This document shows positions 17,606 to 27,129 of a DNA stretch of 64,000 nt, piece after piece. This stretch comes from Bacteroidota bacterium. GTDB lineage: Bacteria; Bacteroidota; Bacteroidia; Bacteroidales; UBA10428. The position numbers were made by a program, and so were the translations under genes. How positions within the stretch are numbered: position 1 is the first letter of the stretch; every line of letters begins with the position of its first letter. The notes under the pieces were generated by a model, which did not search any database, was not told the DNA's origin, and worked only from the letters and a program-made list of their open reading frames with translations. The stretch spans positions 496,001-560,000 of the forward strand of contig CP065006.1 of assembly GCA_016699695.1 (NCBI GenBank), written 5' to 3'.

Positions 17606-17638
17606 AAAGGCGCACTGGAATTAAAGTGCGCCTTTTTT
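17606..17638 (+). terminator. Rho-independent terminator, convergent genes
   Basis: Stem AGGCGCACT / AGTGCGCCT with a 9-base loop followed by six T, between the DUF4197 gene and convergent amn. It may also serve the minus strand, though the A-run on that side is short. Confidence 0.85.
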
Positions 17639-17640
17639 GT

Positions 17641-18411
17641 TCAGAAACGAAGATGCTTTACGGTAATGCCATTGTCACGTATCTCGAGCAAGGCATCGAC
17701 ACCAATTTTAATTTGGGTTTCCACAAAATCGGTTGTAATTAGTTTGTCGATTTCGTCTGTTTTAACCCCCTCTGGTATCATTGGTTGGTCCGAAACCAAG
17801 AGCAATGCGCCTGTAGGTATCTCGTTCACAAAACCAGTAATGAAAATGGTAGCCGTTTCCATGTCGATGCCCATAACCCTGATGTTGCGCAAATATTCTT
17901 TGAAATCAGCATCGTGTTCCCAAACCCTGCGGTTGGTGGTATAAATGGTACCTGACCAATAATCGCAACCGAATTTTCGAATGGTGGTTGAAATCGCCTT
18001 TTGCAGACTGAAAGCTGGAAGTGCAGGTACTTCAGGCGGTAAGTAATCGTCCGATGTTCCTTCACCTCTGATGGCTGCGATGGGCAATATAAAATCACCA
18101 AGCTGGTTCTTCTTCTTTAAACCACCACATTTGCCCAAAAACAACACTGATTTTGGATTGATGGCTGTAAGAAAATCCATTATCGAAGCTGCATTGGCAC
18201 TACCCATGCCAAAGTTTATCATGGTTATATCGCCCCAGGTTACGTTGGGCATGTTGTGATCTTTACCCTCGATGGGCACATTGTAAAGCTTCGAAAATAT
18301 TTCGAGGTATTTATTGAAGTTTGTTAGCAGAATATACTGCCCAAAACTGTCGAGCGATTTTCCGGTATATCTCGGCAACCAGTTTTTTACTATTTCTTCT
18401 TTCGTTTTCAT
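17641..18411 (-). CDS. amn: AMP nucleosidase
   Basis: 256 residues, nucleoside-phosphorylase fold: MINFGMGSANAASIMDFL, LFLGKCGGLKK, DFILPIAAIRGEGTSDDYLPPEVPA, GIDMETATIFITGF and LLLVSDQPM. It hydrolyses AMP to adenine and ribose-5-phosphate. The protein is the short Bacteroidota form, which lacks the separate N-terminal regulatory domain of the roughly 480-residue E. coli enzyme. It is followed on the same strand by nothing and preceded by uvrA (27-base gap), suggesting co-transcription with uvrA. Confidence 0.92.
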   Translation of the reverse strand: MKTKEEIVKNWLPRYTGKSLDSFGQYILLTNFNKYLEIFSKLYNVPIEGKDHNMPNVTWGDITMINFGMGSANAASIMDFLTAINPKSVLFLGKCGGLKKKNQLGDFILPIAAIRGEGTSDDYLPPEVPALPAFSLQKAISTTIRKFGCDYWSGTIYTTNRRVWEHDADFKEYLRNIRVMGIDMETATIFITGFVNEIPTGALLLVSDQPMIPEGVKTDEIDKLITTDFVETQIKIGVDALLEIRDNGITVKHLRF

Positions 18412-18438
18412 GGTTTGGTTGAGGTATTATAGATTGGG

Positions 18439-21228
18439 TCAGACCATTTTTGCAGCGAGAAATTTTCCGGTGTAAGACTCTTTGTTTTTCATTATGCCCT
18501 CTGGCGTACCCTCGTAAACAATATGTCCACCCTGGTTTCCACCTTCGGGACCAAGATCAATGATCCAATCGGCACTTTTTATCACATCGAGGTTATGCTC
18601 TATGATGACAATGGAATGCCCGCGTTCGACAAGGGCATTGAATGCATGCATCAAGGTATGGATATCGTGAAAATGGAGTCCGGTGGTTGGTTCGTCGAAA
18701 ATAAAAAGCGTTGGGGTTTCCTTTTCGTTGGCCAGAAAAGATGCAAGTTTTACCCTTTGACTTTCTCCTCCACTAAGGGTGCTAGAAGATTGCCCGAGCT
18801 TAATGTATCCCAGTCCCACATCGGCCAGTGGCTTTAACTTTTCTGTAATCTTTTTTTCGGTACCTGCCTGCTTCGAGCCAAAAAACTCGATGGCTTCATT
18901 CACTGTCATCTCCAATACATCAAAAATGCTTTTTTCTTTGTACTTGACTTCAAGCACATCGTCTTTAAACCTTTTTCCATGGCATTGCTCGCAGGTAAGT
19001 ACAATATCTGCCATAAACTGCATTTCTACCTTAATGGTACCTTCTCCCTGGCATTCTTCGCACCGACCACCTTCTACATTGAAGGAAAAATGAGCAGGAG
19101 TATATCCATTAAATTTTGAATATTGTTGAAGCGAATAGAGTTTTCTTATTTCGTCATAAGCTTTTAAATAGGTTACAGGATTGCTTCGTGATGATTTTCC
19201 GATAGGATTTTGATCGATAAACTCAACATGACTAATCGTATTAATATCCCCTTCCAGACGTGAGTATTTACCCGATTTTTCACCAACCCCGTTAATAATT
19301 TTAGAAATGGCCGGGAATAAAATACTCTTTATCAAGGTCGATTTTCCCGAACCACTTACGCCGGTGATTACGGTAATTACATTGAGCGGAATTTTAACAT
19401 CAATACCTTTTAGGTTGTTTTCATAAGCCCCCATGATGGTAACAGAATTGTTCCATTTACGTCTGAATGCAGGTGGTATAATTTTATCCTTCCCGACTAA
19501 ATACCTTCCGGTAAGGCTTTCGTGGTTCTTTAGTAAATCGCTTATCGATCCGGCGAATACGAGGTTTCCCCCGAGTCGGCCTGCTCCTGGTCCAATATCA
19601 ATGATGGTATCGGAAGCCCGGATAATTTCCTCTTCGTGTTCTACCACCATAATGGTATTTCCTGCCTCTTTTAATTGTTTCAAAACTTTTACAAGCCGAT
19701 GAGTATCGCGTGGATGAAGACCAATACTGGGTTCGTCAAGTACATACAAAGACCCTACTAAATTGCTTCCTAAAATGGTGGCCAGGTTTATCCGTTGCGA
19801 TTCGCCTCCCGAAAGGGTATTAGAAAGTCGATTGAGGGTGAGGTAACCCAGACCTACATTTTTGAGGTAATTCAATCGGTTTTTGATTTCGAGCACCAGC
19901 CGTTTTGTTACTTCCTGCTCGTAAGTGGTAAAAACAAAAGCATCAAAAAGCTCCTGCAACTTATCAACAGGTAATTCTACCAGATCGGGCAACGAATAGC
20001 CACAGACTTTTACATACGAAGCAGTCTTTTTAAGCCTTCGCCCTTCGCATTCGGGGCATACAGTACGACCACGGTACCTCGAAAGCATGACGCGGTATTG
20101 TATCTTATACTTATTCTCTTCGAGCATTTGAAAAAACTGATTAAGCCCTTCGAAATGCTTGTTTCCAGTCCATAAAAGCTTTCGTTGTTCGTCGGTTAGC
20201 TGATAAATAGGTTTGTGAACCGGAAACCCGAATTTATCGGCATTGTAAACGAGCTCGTTTCTGTACCATTGCATTTTTTCACCTTTCCAACACACAATAG
20301 CTTCTTCGTAAACAGATTTCGATTTATCGGGCATTACCAGGTCTTCATCGATTCCAATCACCCTTCCATACCCTTCGCAAAGTGGACAAGCTCCAAGTGG
20401 ATTGTTAAAGCTGAACATGTGAACAGAGGGTTCTTCAAATTCAATTCCGTCGCGTTCGAAACGATTGGTGAAAAAATGGGCCTTATAGCCCTCTTGTGTT
20501 TCTATCTGCAAGATGCAGTTCCCATCGCCAAGACGAAAAGCTTCCTGCACCGAATCGGCAAAGCGGCTAAGTGAGTCTTCGTCGGTTTGTATCACAAGAC
20601 GATCAACCACCACAAAGAACTCCTTGGCCGTAGTAATTTCTTCCTCGGAAATTTCACTAGTTTTATGCACCTTCGAATCAATCTCCACACGTGCTATACC
20701 AATGTGCTTCAGGTCGAGTAACAATTGATGGGCATCGAGCTTTTTAAAATCGGCATAGGGCGAAAGCAGAATGACCCTGGTGTTAAGTGGTAGGTTGGAA
20801 AGAAAATCAACCACCGAACTGACTGTATCTTTGGTAACCTCCAGCCCCGAGGCGGGTGAATAGGTTTTTCCGATTCGTGCATAAAGCAGCTTCAGGTAAT
20901 CGTAAATCTCGGTGGATGTTCCTACGGTAGACCTCGGATTGCGGGTATTTACTTTTTGCTCAATCGCAATAGCAGGCGGAAGTCCATGAATAAAATCGAC
21001 CTCTGGTTTATCCATCCGACCTAAAAACTGCCGGGCATAAGACGAAAGACTTTCTACATAACGCCTTTGCCCTTCGGCATAGATAGTATCGAAAGCCAGG
21101 GAAGACTTGCCGGAACCCGATAAGCCTGTAACTACTACAAAACTGTTACGTGGAATCACTACATCAATGCCTTTTAGGTTGTGAACCCTTGCCCCTTTCA
21201 CTTCAATCTGATTGCTTTGCCCAGGCAT
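18439..21228 (-). CDS. uvrA: UvrABC excinuclease subunit A
   Basis: 929 residues. Two ATPase modules with Walker A GLSGSGKSS and GVSGSGKST, signatures LSGGESQRINL and LSGGESQRVKL, and DEPSIGLHPRD and DEPTTGLHFHD. UvrA scans DNA for bulky lesions and loads UvrB. Zinc modules of the insertion and C-terminal region are present (CPLCEGYGR, CPECEGRR, CEECQGEG, CEQCHGKR). The segment after ARIGK reads TYSPASG where many phyla have a CPxCG knuckle; this loss is one I associate with Bacteroidota UvrA. Divergent from the ECF sigma factor gene. Confidence 0.97.
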   Translation of the reverse strand: MPGQSNQIEVKGARVHNLKGIDVVIPRNSFVVVTGLSGSGKSSLAFDTIYAEGQRRYVESLSSYARQFLGRMDKPEVDFIHGLPPAIAIEQKVNTRNPRSTVGTSTEIYDYLKLLYARIGKTYSPASGLEVTKDTVSSVVDFLSNLPLNTRVILLSPYADFKKLDAHQLLLDLKHIGIARVEIDSKVHKTSEISEEEITTAKEFFVVVDRLVIQTDEDSLSRFADSVQEAFRLGDGNCILQIETQEGYKAHFFTNRFERDGIEFEEPSVHMFSFNNPLGACPLCEGYGRVIGIDEDLVMPDKSKSVYEEAIVCWKGEKMQWYRNELVYNADKFGFPVHKPIYQLTDEQRKLLWTGNKHFEGLNQFFQMLEENKYKIQYRVMLSRYRGRTVCPECEGRRLKKTASYVKVCGYSLPDLVELPVDKLQELFDAFVFTTYEQEVTKRLVLEIKNRLNYLKNVGLGYLTLNRLSNTLSGGESQRINLATILGSNLVGSLYVLDEPSIGLHPRDTHRLVKVLKQLKEAGNTIMVVEHEEEIIRASDTIIDIGPGAGRLGGNLVFAGSISDLLKNHESLTGRYLVGKDKIIPPAFRRKWNNSVTIMGAYENNLKGIDVKIPLNVITVITGVSGSGKSTLIKSILFPAISKIINGVGEKSGKYSRLEGDINTISHVEFIDQNPIGKSSRSNPVTYLKAYDEIRKLYSLQQYSKFNGYTPAHFSFNVEGGRCEECQGEGTIKVEMQFMADIVLTCEQCHGKRFKDDVLEVKYKEKSIFDVLEMTVNEAIEFFGSKQAGTEKKITEKLKPLADVGLGYIKLGQSSSTLSGGESQRVKLASFLANEKETPTLFIFDEPTTGLHFHDIHTLMHAFNALVERGHSIVIIEHNLDVIKSADWIIDLGPEGGNQGGHIVYEGTPEGIMKNKESYTGKFLAAKMV

Positions 21229-21386
21229 AAAATGGTATGTATTTATATCGTCAATGAAAAAATATTCGCAAAGTTATTTGAATAAAGGAAAAAAAACGCT
21301 TAATTGCACTCGATTTGTAAAACCAAAAACGATTGCCTATCGAAATACATCTACTTCACTATTAACCAATACAAGAGGAGGTAGCT

Positions 21387-21977
21387 GTGAATTATCAAAA
21401 TCTGGATGATCTTGACTTGGTGCAGGATTTTCTTTCAGGCAATCAATCAAGTCTCGAAATACTTATCAATAAACATCGGCAAAAGGTATACACCTATATC
21501 TATTATAGATTAAAAGACGTGCACCTGGCCGAAGATATCTTTCAGGATACCTTTATCAAGGTTATCCGGTCGCTCAAAGCAGGCAAATACAAAGACAATG
21601 GAAAATTTCTTTCGTGGGTCTTGCGTATTGCTCACAACCTGATTATCGACCATTACCGCAAAGAAAAACAGTTGCAGGTTATCTCACGCGACAATTACGA
21701 GGGAGATATATTAAACTCGCAGAAACTGGCCGAAAAAAATGTCGAAGATTTAATCATCAACACACAAATAAGCAAAGACATTCGTATGCTGGTGAAGGAA
21801 CTTCCAAGCGACCAAAAAGAAGTAATTATTCTGCGTCACTATTGCGGGTTAAGCTTTAAAGAAATTGCGGAGCACACCAACGTAAGCATCAATACTGCGC
21901 TTGGTCGTATGCGTTATGCATTGATTAATCTGCGAAAACTTATTGAAGAAAAAAACCTTAGCCTGAACATGGCTTAG
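21387..21977 (+). CDS. ECF-type RNA polymerase sigma factor
   Basis: 196 residues. GTG start chosen because AGAGGAGG, an unusually strong Shine-Dalgarno for this phylum, ends 6 bases upstream. Region 2 (about residues 15-85: YIYYRLKDVHLAEDIFQDTFIKVIRSLK, then FLSWVLRIAHNLIIDHYRK) and region 4 (about 130-185: LVKELPSDQKEVIILRHYCGLSFKEIAEHTNVSINTALGRMRYALINLRK) are both present. No anti-sigma gene follows; the next gene encodes a lipocalin after a terminator. The target regulon is not visible. Confidence 0.92.
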   Translation: MNYQNLDDLDLVQDFLSGNQSSLEILINKHRQKVYTYIYYRLKDVHLAEDIFQDTFIKVIRSLKAGKYKDNGKFLSWVLRIAHNLIIDHYRKEKQLQVISRDNYEGDILNSQKLAEKNVEDLIINTQISKDIRMLVKELPSDQKEVIILRHYCGLSFKEIAEHTNVSINTALGRMRYALINLRKLIEEKNLSLNMA

Positions 21978-22003
21978 TTTGTTTCGCACAAACGAATCGA
22001 TTC

Positions 22004-22051
22004 AAAGAACCTGGTTTGCAAGTTTATTGCAAACCTGTGGTTCTTTGTTAA
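22004..22051 (+). terminator. Terminator after the sigma factor gene
   Basis: Long imperfect stem AAAGAACC-T-GGTTTGCAA with partner TTGCAAACC-TGT-GGTTCTTT, followed by a T-rich but interrupted tail (GTTAATTTT). Confidence 0.65.
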
Positions 22052-22139
22052 TTTTGAGTTACTTTGAATAAGTATTGTGACCCTATAATGGATCCATATT
22101 TTAAAAACTTAAATCGAAGCTCACAAAAAAAATAACTCT

Positions 22140-22679
22140 ATGAATTTCTTAAAGTTAGTTCGAAATAGTTTAATAGGCCTTTTAAGCCTAGCAGGATGTA
22201 ATTCTGAGATTGGAATTCCAAAAGGAGCAAGCCCGGTAAGTCCATTTGAGACTGAGAAATACCTTGGGAAATGGTACGAAATTGCGCGTATGGACTTTCG
22301 GTTCGAGCGCAACCTTAATAACACCACAGCCTTCTACTCTTTAAAAGAAAATGGCAACATTCGGGTAGAAAACAGAGGCTACAATTATGTAACAGGGAAA
22401 TGGAAAAAAGCCATTGGCAAGGCTAAGATGCTTGACGAACCCAATACCGCCAGCCTGAAAGTCTCGTTTTTTGGTCCCTTTTACGGAGGTTACCATGTGA
22501 TTGCGCTCGACAGCGAATACAAATACGCTTTGGTGGCAGGTGAATCGACCGAATACCTGTGGATATTGGCGCGTGAAACCACCATACCGGAATCGGTAAA
22601 GCAGGAATACCTGGAAATAGCTGCTGCTCTTGGATTTAGAATTGACGAGTTGGTGTGGGTTGAACACAATTCGAAGTAA
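22140..22679 (+). CDS. blc: Lipocalin-family outer membrane lipoprotein
   Basis: 179 residues. Signal with lipobox LAGC (Cys20). Lipocalin motif 1 appears as YLGKWYEIARMDFRFE. The barrel strands FYSLKENGNIRVENRGYN, LKVSFFGPFYGGYHVIALD and YALVAGESTEYLWILAR are characteristic of bacterial Blc. It binds lysophospholipids or other small hydrophobic ligands at the outer membrane; the ligand here is not known. It stands alone between the sigma gene terminator and a small ORF. Confidence 0.92.
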   Translation: MNFLKLVRNSLIGLLSLAGCNSEIGIPKGASPVSPFETEKYLGKWYEIARMDFRFERNLNNTTAFYSLKENGNIRVENRGYNYVTGKWKKAIGKAKMLDEPNTASLKVSFFGPFYGGYHVIALDSEYKYALVAGESTEYLWILARETTIPESVKQEYLEIAAALGFRIDELVWVEHNSK

Positions 22680-22854
22680 AAAGAAATTTACCTTCAGAAC
22701 TAATTTCTTAAAGTAATTCAAAAGAAAATTAACCTACAGAAAATGTCGATTCGTCAAAACTGAAAATCAAAAGAATCAATAGAGAGAATATTTAAACAAA
22801 TCGCACGTTATTGATTTAGTAAATCTTAGTATTTAAATATTTCAATTCGTGCCT

Positions 22855-23052
22855 ATGACACACATCTCTACTTTACACTATTCCGTTCATAACCTGGCCT
22901 CCATTGCAGACTACAAATTCAATCCAATCAATTCTTCCGCAGAAGAGCATCATTTCGACCAAAAAGTAATGAATTGGCTTGACCAAACTGAACTTGTAGA
23001 TGTGAGACAGGAAGTTGTGGAGAGGATTCTTAAAATTGCTTCCAGCATCTAG
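22855..23052 (+). CDS. Small protein, unrecognised (65 aa)
   Basis: A 65-residue ORF starting MTHISTLHYSVHNLAS; an ATG two codons earlier (22849) is also possible. It is hydrophilic and helical toward the end (EELVDVRQEVVERILKIAS-like). There is no signal peptide or known motif. Support for its being real is the strong terminator 26 bases after the stop and the absence of any competing gene. No function is proposed. Confidence 0.55.
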   Translation: MTHISTLHYSVHNLASIADYKFNPINSSAEEHHFDQKVMNWLDQTELVDVRQEVVERILKIASSI

Positions 23053-23078
23053 CTGGATATATTTCTCTAAAATCTAAT

Positions 23079-23104
23079 AACCGGAGCCACTTCCGGTTTT
23101 TTTT
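23079..23104 (+). terminator. Rho-independent terminator
   Basis: Stem AACCGGA / TCCGGTT with a short loop followed by eight T, ending the 65-aa ORF transcript. Confidence 0.85.
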
Positions 23105-23203
23105 ATGACTTTTGTAATATAAACCTTAATGTCTTTTTAATATTTTTCGCAATGAAATTATAGAATCTCAAGTCGTTAATTAATCATTACGAAAAATCAA
23201 CCT

Positions 23204-25336
23204 ATGAATAAATTATTAATTGTTGCATCCATTAGCATTTTGTTAGTGGTATCCTGCAACCAGAAAAAAAACGAAATGGTCAACCCTTTTTTTAGTGAGT
23301 ACTCTACTCCCTTTAACGTACCTCCTTTTGAACAAATAACCAACGAACACTTCATGCCAGCCTTCGAAGAAGGCATAAAACTGCACGAAGCTGAGATTAT
23401 GGCTATTACTAACAATACTGAGACTCCGGATTTTGAAAATACCGTGTTGGCTTTTGACCAGTCTGGTCGGTTTTTAAGAAGAGTATCTCTGGTATTCTAT
23501 AATCTGAATAGTGCACATACCGACAGTGTAAAAGAGGCATTGGCCCGCGAAATTGGTCCAAGACTTTCGCAACATAACGACAACATTATGTTGAACGAAA
23601 AACTCTTTCAACGAGTAAAAATGGTGTACGATTCGCGTTATGCACCAATGACTGAAGGAAAAATGCCTTACGATTCCGCACAAATTCATGTGATTGAGAA
23701 ACTTTACGAGTCCTTTGTGCGCAATGGCGCCAATCTCTCGCCAGAAGACAAAGAGAAACTCCGCGCTTTGAACGAAGAACTCACTACACTCACCATTCAG
23801 TTCGGACAAAATTTATTGGCAGAGACTAACAAGAATTTCATGCTGGTAATCGACCAAAAAGCAGATCTGGCCGGTTTACCCGACGAATTAATTGCCTCGG
23901 CGGCCGAAGCAGCAACAGAAAACGGCTTGGATGGAAAATGGATTTTCACCTTGCAAAAACCCAGCATGATTCCATTTTTACAATACGCCCAAAACCGTGG
24001 ATTACGCGAAAAACTTTACCGCGCTTATACCATGCGGGGTAACAACACAAACGAATTTGACAACAAAGACGAAATTAGCCGCATTGTTCAGATAAGGGCT
24101 GAACGGGCAAAATTATTCGGTTATGCAAACCATGCCAGCTATGTGATTGAACAAAATATGGCCAAAACACCGGAGAATGTATATAAGTTTATCGACCAGC
24201 TATGGGAAAAAGCCCTTGCAAAGGCAAAAAATGAGGCAAAGGAAATGCAAGCCATCATCGATGCAGAAGGTGGTAACTTTAAACTGGCATCGTGGGATTG
24301 GTGGTACTATGCCGAAAAACTCCGGAAACAAAAATACGACCTGGACGAGGCTGAGCTAAAACCCTATTTCCAGCTGGAAAATGTACGCAATGGTATGTTC
24401 TGGGTAGCCAAACAACTTTATGGTATTCAATTCCGAAAAATTGACTCCATTCCGGTATATCATCCAGATGTAGAAGCCTACGAAGTAACCGAAGCCGATG
24501 GTTCGCATACTGGAATTTTATACCTCGACTACCATCCACGAGCAAGTAAACAGGTAGGTGCCTGGTGCACCAGTTACCGCGATGCACATTATCGTGGCGA
24601 TACACTTGTTCCTCCTGTAATCTCGATAGTGTGTAATTTTACAAAGGCATCGGCAGAAACACCCTCGCTCTTAACCTGGGATGAGGTTACTACTCTATTC
24701 CACGAATTTGGACATGCACTCCACTTTTTATTTGTCGATGGAAAATATTCGCTCACAGCAGGCAATGTACCACGCGATTATGTCGAGCTTCCCTCGCAGA
24801 TAATGGAAAACTTTGCTGCAGAACCTCTCGTGCTGAATGAGTATGCCAAACATTATAAAACAGGAGAGATTATTCCAGAAAATCTGGTGATGAAACTCGA
24901 AAAAAGCAGTCAGTTTAACCAGGGCTTTAACACGGTTGAATATATAGCTGCAGCCCTTCTCGACCTGAATTTCCATGCCCTCTCAGATAAGGACTCTATT
25001 ACCGATGTTGTGGCCTACGAAAAAACTGCCATGGATAAGATTGGACTCATCGAGGAGATAGTGCCACGCTACCGTACCACTTATTTTGGACATATCTTCA
25101 GCGACGAATATTACTCAGCTGGATACTATGTTTACTTGTGGGCTGAAGTGCTCGATGCCGATGCCTTCGAAGCTTTTAAACAATCGGGTAATATATTCAA
25201 TCCAGAACTCGCAGCTAAATTCAGAGAGTTCTGTCTGGCTACCAGTGGCGATATGGAAGGAATGGAAGCTTATCTGAAATTCAGAGGGCAGGAACCTAGC
25301 GTAGCACCTCTCCTAGTGCGCAAAGGACTTAATTAG
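23204..25336 (+). CDS. dcp: Dipeptidyl carboxypeptidase (M3 family), lipoprotein form
   Basis: 710 residues. Signal with lipobox VVSC (Cys18). The M3 zinc site is intact: HEFGHALH with His500, Glu501 and His504, and the third ligand Glu in the following helix (QIMENFAAEPLVL). Other family landmarks are SYRDAHYRGDTLVPPV, NQGFNTVEYIAAALLDLNFHAL and YFGHIFSDEYYSAGYYVYLWAEVLDADAFEAF. It removes C-terminal dipeptides from peptides, here probably in the periplasm. Monocistronic, ending at a strong bidirectional terminator. Confidence 0.95.
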   Translation: MNKLLIVASISILLVVSCNQKKNEMVNPFFSEYSTPFNVPPFEQITNEHFMPAFEEGIKLHEAEIMAITNNTETPDFENTVLAFDQSGRFLRRVSLVFYNLNSAHTDSVKEALAREIGPRLSQHNDNIMLNEKLFQRVKMVYDSRYAPMTEGKMPYDSAQIHVIEKLYESFVRNGANLSPEDKEKLRALNEELTTLTIQFGQNLLAETNKNFMLVIDQKADLAGLPDELIASAAEAATENGLDGKWIFTLQKPSMIPFLQYAQNRGLREKLYRAYTMRGNNTNEFDNKDEISRIVQIRAERAKLFGYANHASYVIEQNMAKTPENVYKFIDQLWEKALAKAKNEAKEMQAIIDAEGGNFKLASWDWWYYAEKLRKQKYDLDEAELKPYFQLENVRNGMFWVAKQLYGIQFRKIDSIPVYHPDVEAYEVTEADGSHTGILYLDYHPRASKQVGAWCTSYRDAHYRGDTLVPPVISIVCNFTKASAETPSLLTWDEVTTLFHEFGHALHFLFVDGKYSLTAGNVPRDYVELPSQIMENFAAEPLVLNEYAKHYKTGEIIPENLVMKLEKSSQFNQGFNTVEYIAAALLDLNFHALSDKDSITDVVAYEKTAMDKIGLIEEIVPRYRTTYFGHIFSDEYYSAGYYVYLWAEVLDADAFEAFKQSGNIFNPELAAKFREFCLATSGDMEGMEAYLKFRGQEPSVAPLLVRKGLN

Positions 25337-25359
25337 AAATTGACAAGAAATTCTAAAAA

Positions 25360-25402
25360 TAAAGAGGCGGTTGCAAACAATGCAACCGCCTCTTATTTTT
25401 TG
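25360..25402. terminator. Bidirectional terminator between dcp and DUF3078 gene
   Basis: A 14-bp perfect stem AAGAGGCGGTTGCA / TGCAACCGCCTCTT with loop AACAA, T-rich on the right and A-rich (AAAAATAA) on the left, between convergent genes. Confidence 0.9.
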
Positions 25403-25413
25403 TATATGTATTT

Positions 25414-26298
25414 CTAAAACTTATAAGCCAAGCCGGCACCAAATACTTCTTTAAATTGCACACGGGCATTGCCGGCAGAACCATCAGACTCGATGTACTT
25501 TACATCTTTGTCCCAGATTAAATTGGTGTTCAGATTCACTGCCAGTGCTTTCCATACCTTGAGGTTAATTAGTATTTCCCAGTTCACATCCACATCTTTT
25601 ATTTCTTTTAACTCGAGGTAATTAGCAAAAACATCGAGTTTGGTAAGAAAATCGACATTTTCAATCAACTTGCGTTCGTATTTAAATTTAATTATGGCTC
25701 CTACATCGGTGCGCATGTTTTGGGCCGAATCGATGGAATACCGCAAGGCATATTTTGTATCGTATACGTAAATATTTTTCATGTTAAGCGGCGAAAGAAA
25801 AAGTGAGGCATACTGGTTTGGTTTATAGTCCATACCAATAGCCAGGTTGAGGTATAAAGGGGCAAAGGGTTCAGATATCACCAAATCCTCAACCGAATCG
25901 ACTGTGGAGTATTGATACCCCTTATCGAACTGACTTCGGGCATTGAACACGGCAGTGTAAAACCATTTTTCGCTGGCTTTGTAACCCAGTTTCGAATTAA
26001 TTTCGAAAATATCGTCCGTTTTCCGCATGGTGGATGTTCCCTGCTTTGAGATACCATAGGCCATGTCGAGGTTGTTTTCCCAGGCAATCATATTACGGGT
26101 ATAATTGGCAAAGATACCAGCGCGCCCGTTAGCAGAGTAACTGTTTTCACCACCCGCAGCCCAATTGCTAAAATTAGCCTGCGCCATGGTTAAACTAAGC
26201 AGTCCGCCGGCTTTCCAGGCAGAGTCTTTCTTCACGGTATCTTGTCCATACACAGGAAGAAAGGCAAGAAGGATAAAAAGTGATAATAAATTTTTCAT
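25414..26298 (-). CDS. DUF3078 exported protein
   Basis: 294 residues with a signal peptide (MKNLLSLFILLAFLPVYGQ). The mature part has alternating aromatic beta strands typical of a barrel-like envelope protein: WKAGGLLSLTMAQANFSNWAAGGENSYS, MDYKPNQYASLFLSPLN and a terminal GAGLAYKF ending in Phe. It fits the DUF3078 family found across Bacteroidota, of unknown function. It is convergent with dcp and preceded by a 400-base spacer that holds dispersed repeat copy B. Confidence 0.85.
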   Translation of the reverse strand: MKNLLSLFILLAFLPVYGQDTVKKDSAWKAGGLLSLTMAQANFSNWAAGGENSYSANGRAGIFANYTRNMIAWENNLDMAYGISKQGTSTMRKTDDIFEINSKLGYKASEKWFYTAVFNARSQFDKGYQYSTVDSVEDLVISEPFAPLYLNLAIGMDYKPNQYASLFLSPLNMKNIYVYDTKYALRYSIDSAQNMRTDVGAIIKFKYERKLIENVDFLTKLDVFANYLELKEIKDVDVNWEILINLKVWKALAVNLNTNLIWDKDVKYIESDGSAGNARVQFKEVFGAGLAYKF

Positions 26299-26489
26299 TC
26301 AGGTTAAAGTTATTTGTTTGTATTGTATTGAATTAGATTGATTTCAGTGTACTCAGGATTAACTCACTGACCCCATTAACAAGGTTTTCAAAATATTGTT
26401 TAAATGAGTATTAAAAATTTGTACAACAGATAAATCGGCTCTTTCTATTTCCACATCGAAAATAATATTTGAAAGAAAAGAAAAAATAC

Positions 26490-26672
26490 GATTACCCTCT
26501 ATTATGCCAATTACAACCATATTATAAATCTTGCCCACGCTCACCCCTCTTTCCCCTAAAGGGGATGACCCCGCGCTTTTCCCACAAAGGAGGTAAAAAG
26601 CGTCTGTTAGCAAATAACGAACAAATGCTTGAAATTAATAATAATACAAGCTTATTCTATCGTACTGGTATG
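26490..26672 (-). repeat. Dispersed repeat with GC-rich palindromic core, copy B
   Basis: Inverted relative to copy A at 16511-16700. The core 26530-26576 is nearly identical (GCCCACGCTCACCCC, then CCCCTAAAGGGGATGACCCC) and the flanks match partially (GAACAAATGCTTG, TATTATGCCAATT). It occupies most of the 26299-26710 spacer; nothing else is recognised there. An 84-codon minus-strand ORF across it shares the peptide SSPLGERGVSVGKI with copy A and is regarded as spurious. Confidence 0.8.
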
Positions 26673-26710
26673 ATAATGCCAATTTAATCTAAAAAAACCT
26701 GCCAGGCGGA

Positions 26711-27121
26711 CTAAATAATTGTCCCTGACTCAAATTGTTGTTTGAAATAAAGTCGTGTAAGCACTTTCTTCAGCTCTCTCTTTAAAATTAACTCGGTAAT
26801 TACTTCTGCCAGCGCTTTATCGGGCATAGATTCGGCTGCATTTCTGATAACTTTTTCTGGAATATCAATCTGATAAAGGATAGAAAGCAGTTTGGTGTTA
26901 TGCCGGTCGAGCAACACAGACACTTCGTTTACCAGCTGATGAAACAAATGGAAATAGGCATACTGAATATCTTCGGGAAATTCAATCTGGAGGCCAAACA
27001 GAGAAAAGTCTTTTATAACCTGAAGAGCTGTTTGCCGGATGATTTCTTCGTTGTCGTAATAATTTCGAAGGTCGCTGTCTTGAAGTGCCAGGTTCATGGC
27101 ACGAATATAGGAATTCTGCAA
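26711..27121 (-). CDS. Small helical protein at the end of the exporter operon, unrecognised
   Basis: 136 residues, predicted largely helical, no signal peptide or membrane segment (FSLFGLQIEFPEDIQYAYFHLFHQLVNEV, then a Lys/Arg-rich C-terminal helix LILKRELKKVLTRLYFKQQ). It starts 8 bases after the stop of the second ABC-2 permease gene and is co-directional, so it is probably the last gene of the exporter operon. A regulatory or accessory role is inferred from position only. Confidence 0.7.
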   Translation of the reverse strand: MQNSYIRAMNLALQDSDLRNYYDNEEIIRQTALQVIKDFSLFGLQIEFPEDIQYAYFHLFHQLVNEVSVLLDRHNTKLLSILYQIDIPEKVIRNAAESMPDKALAEVITELILKRELKKVLTRLYFKQQFESGTII

Positions 27122-27129
27122 ATCAATTG

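Noticed and set aside
26359..26613. 84-codon minus-strand ORF
   Set aside because: Generated by dispersed repeat copy B; no ribosome site, no conserved protein pattern beyond the repeat itself.
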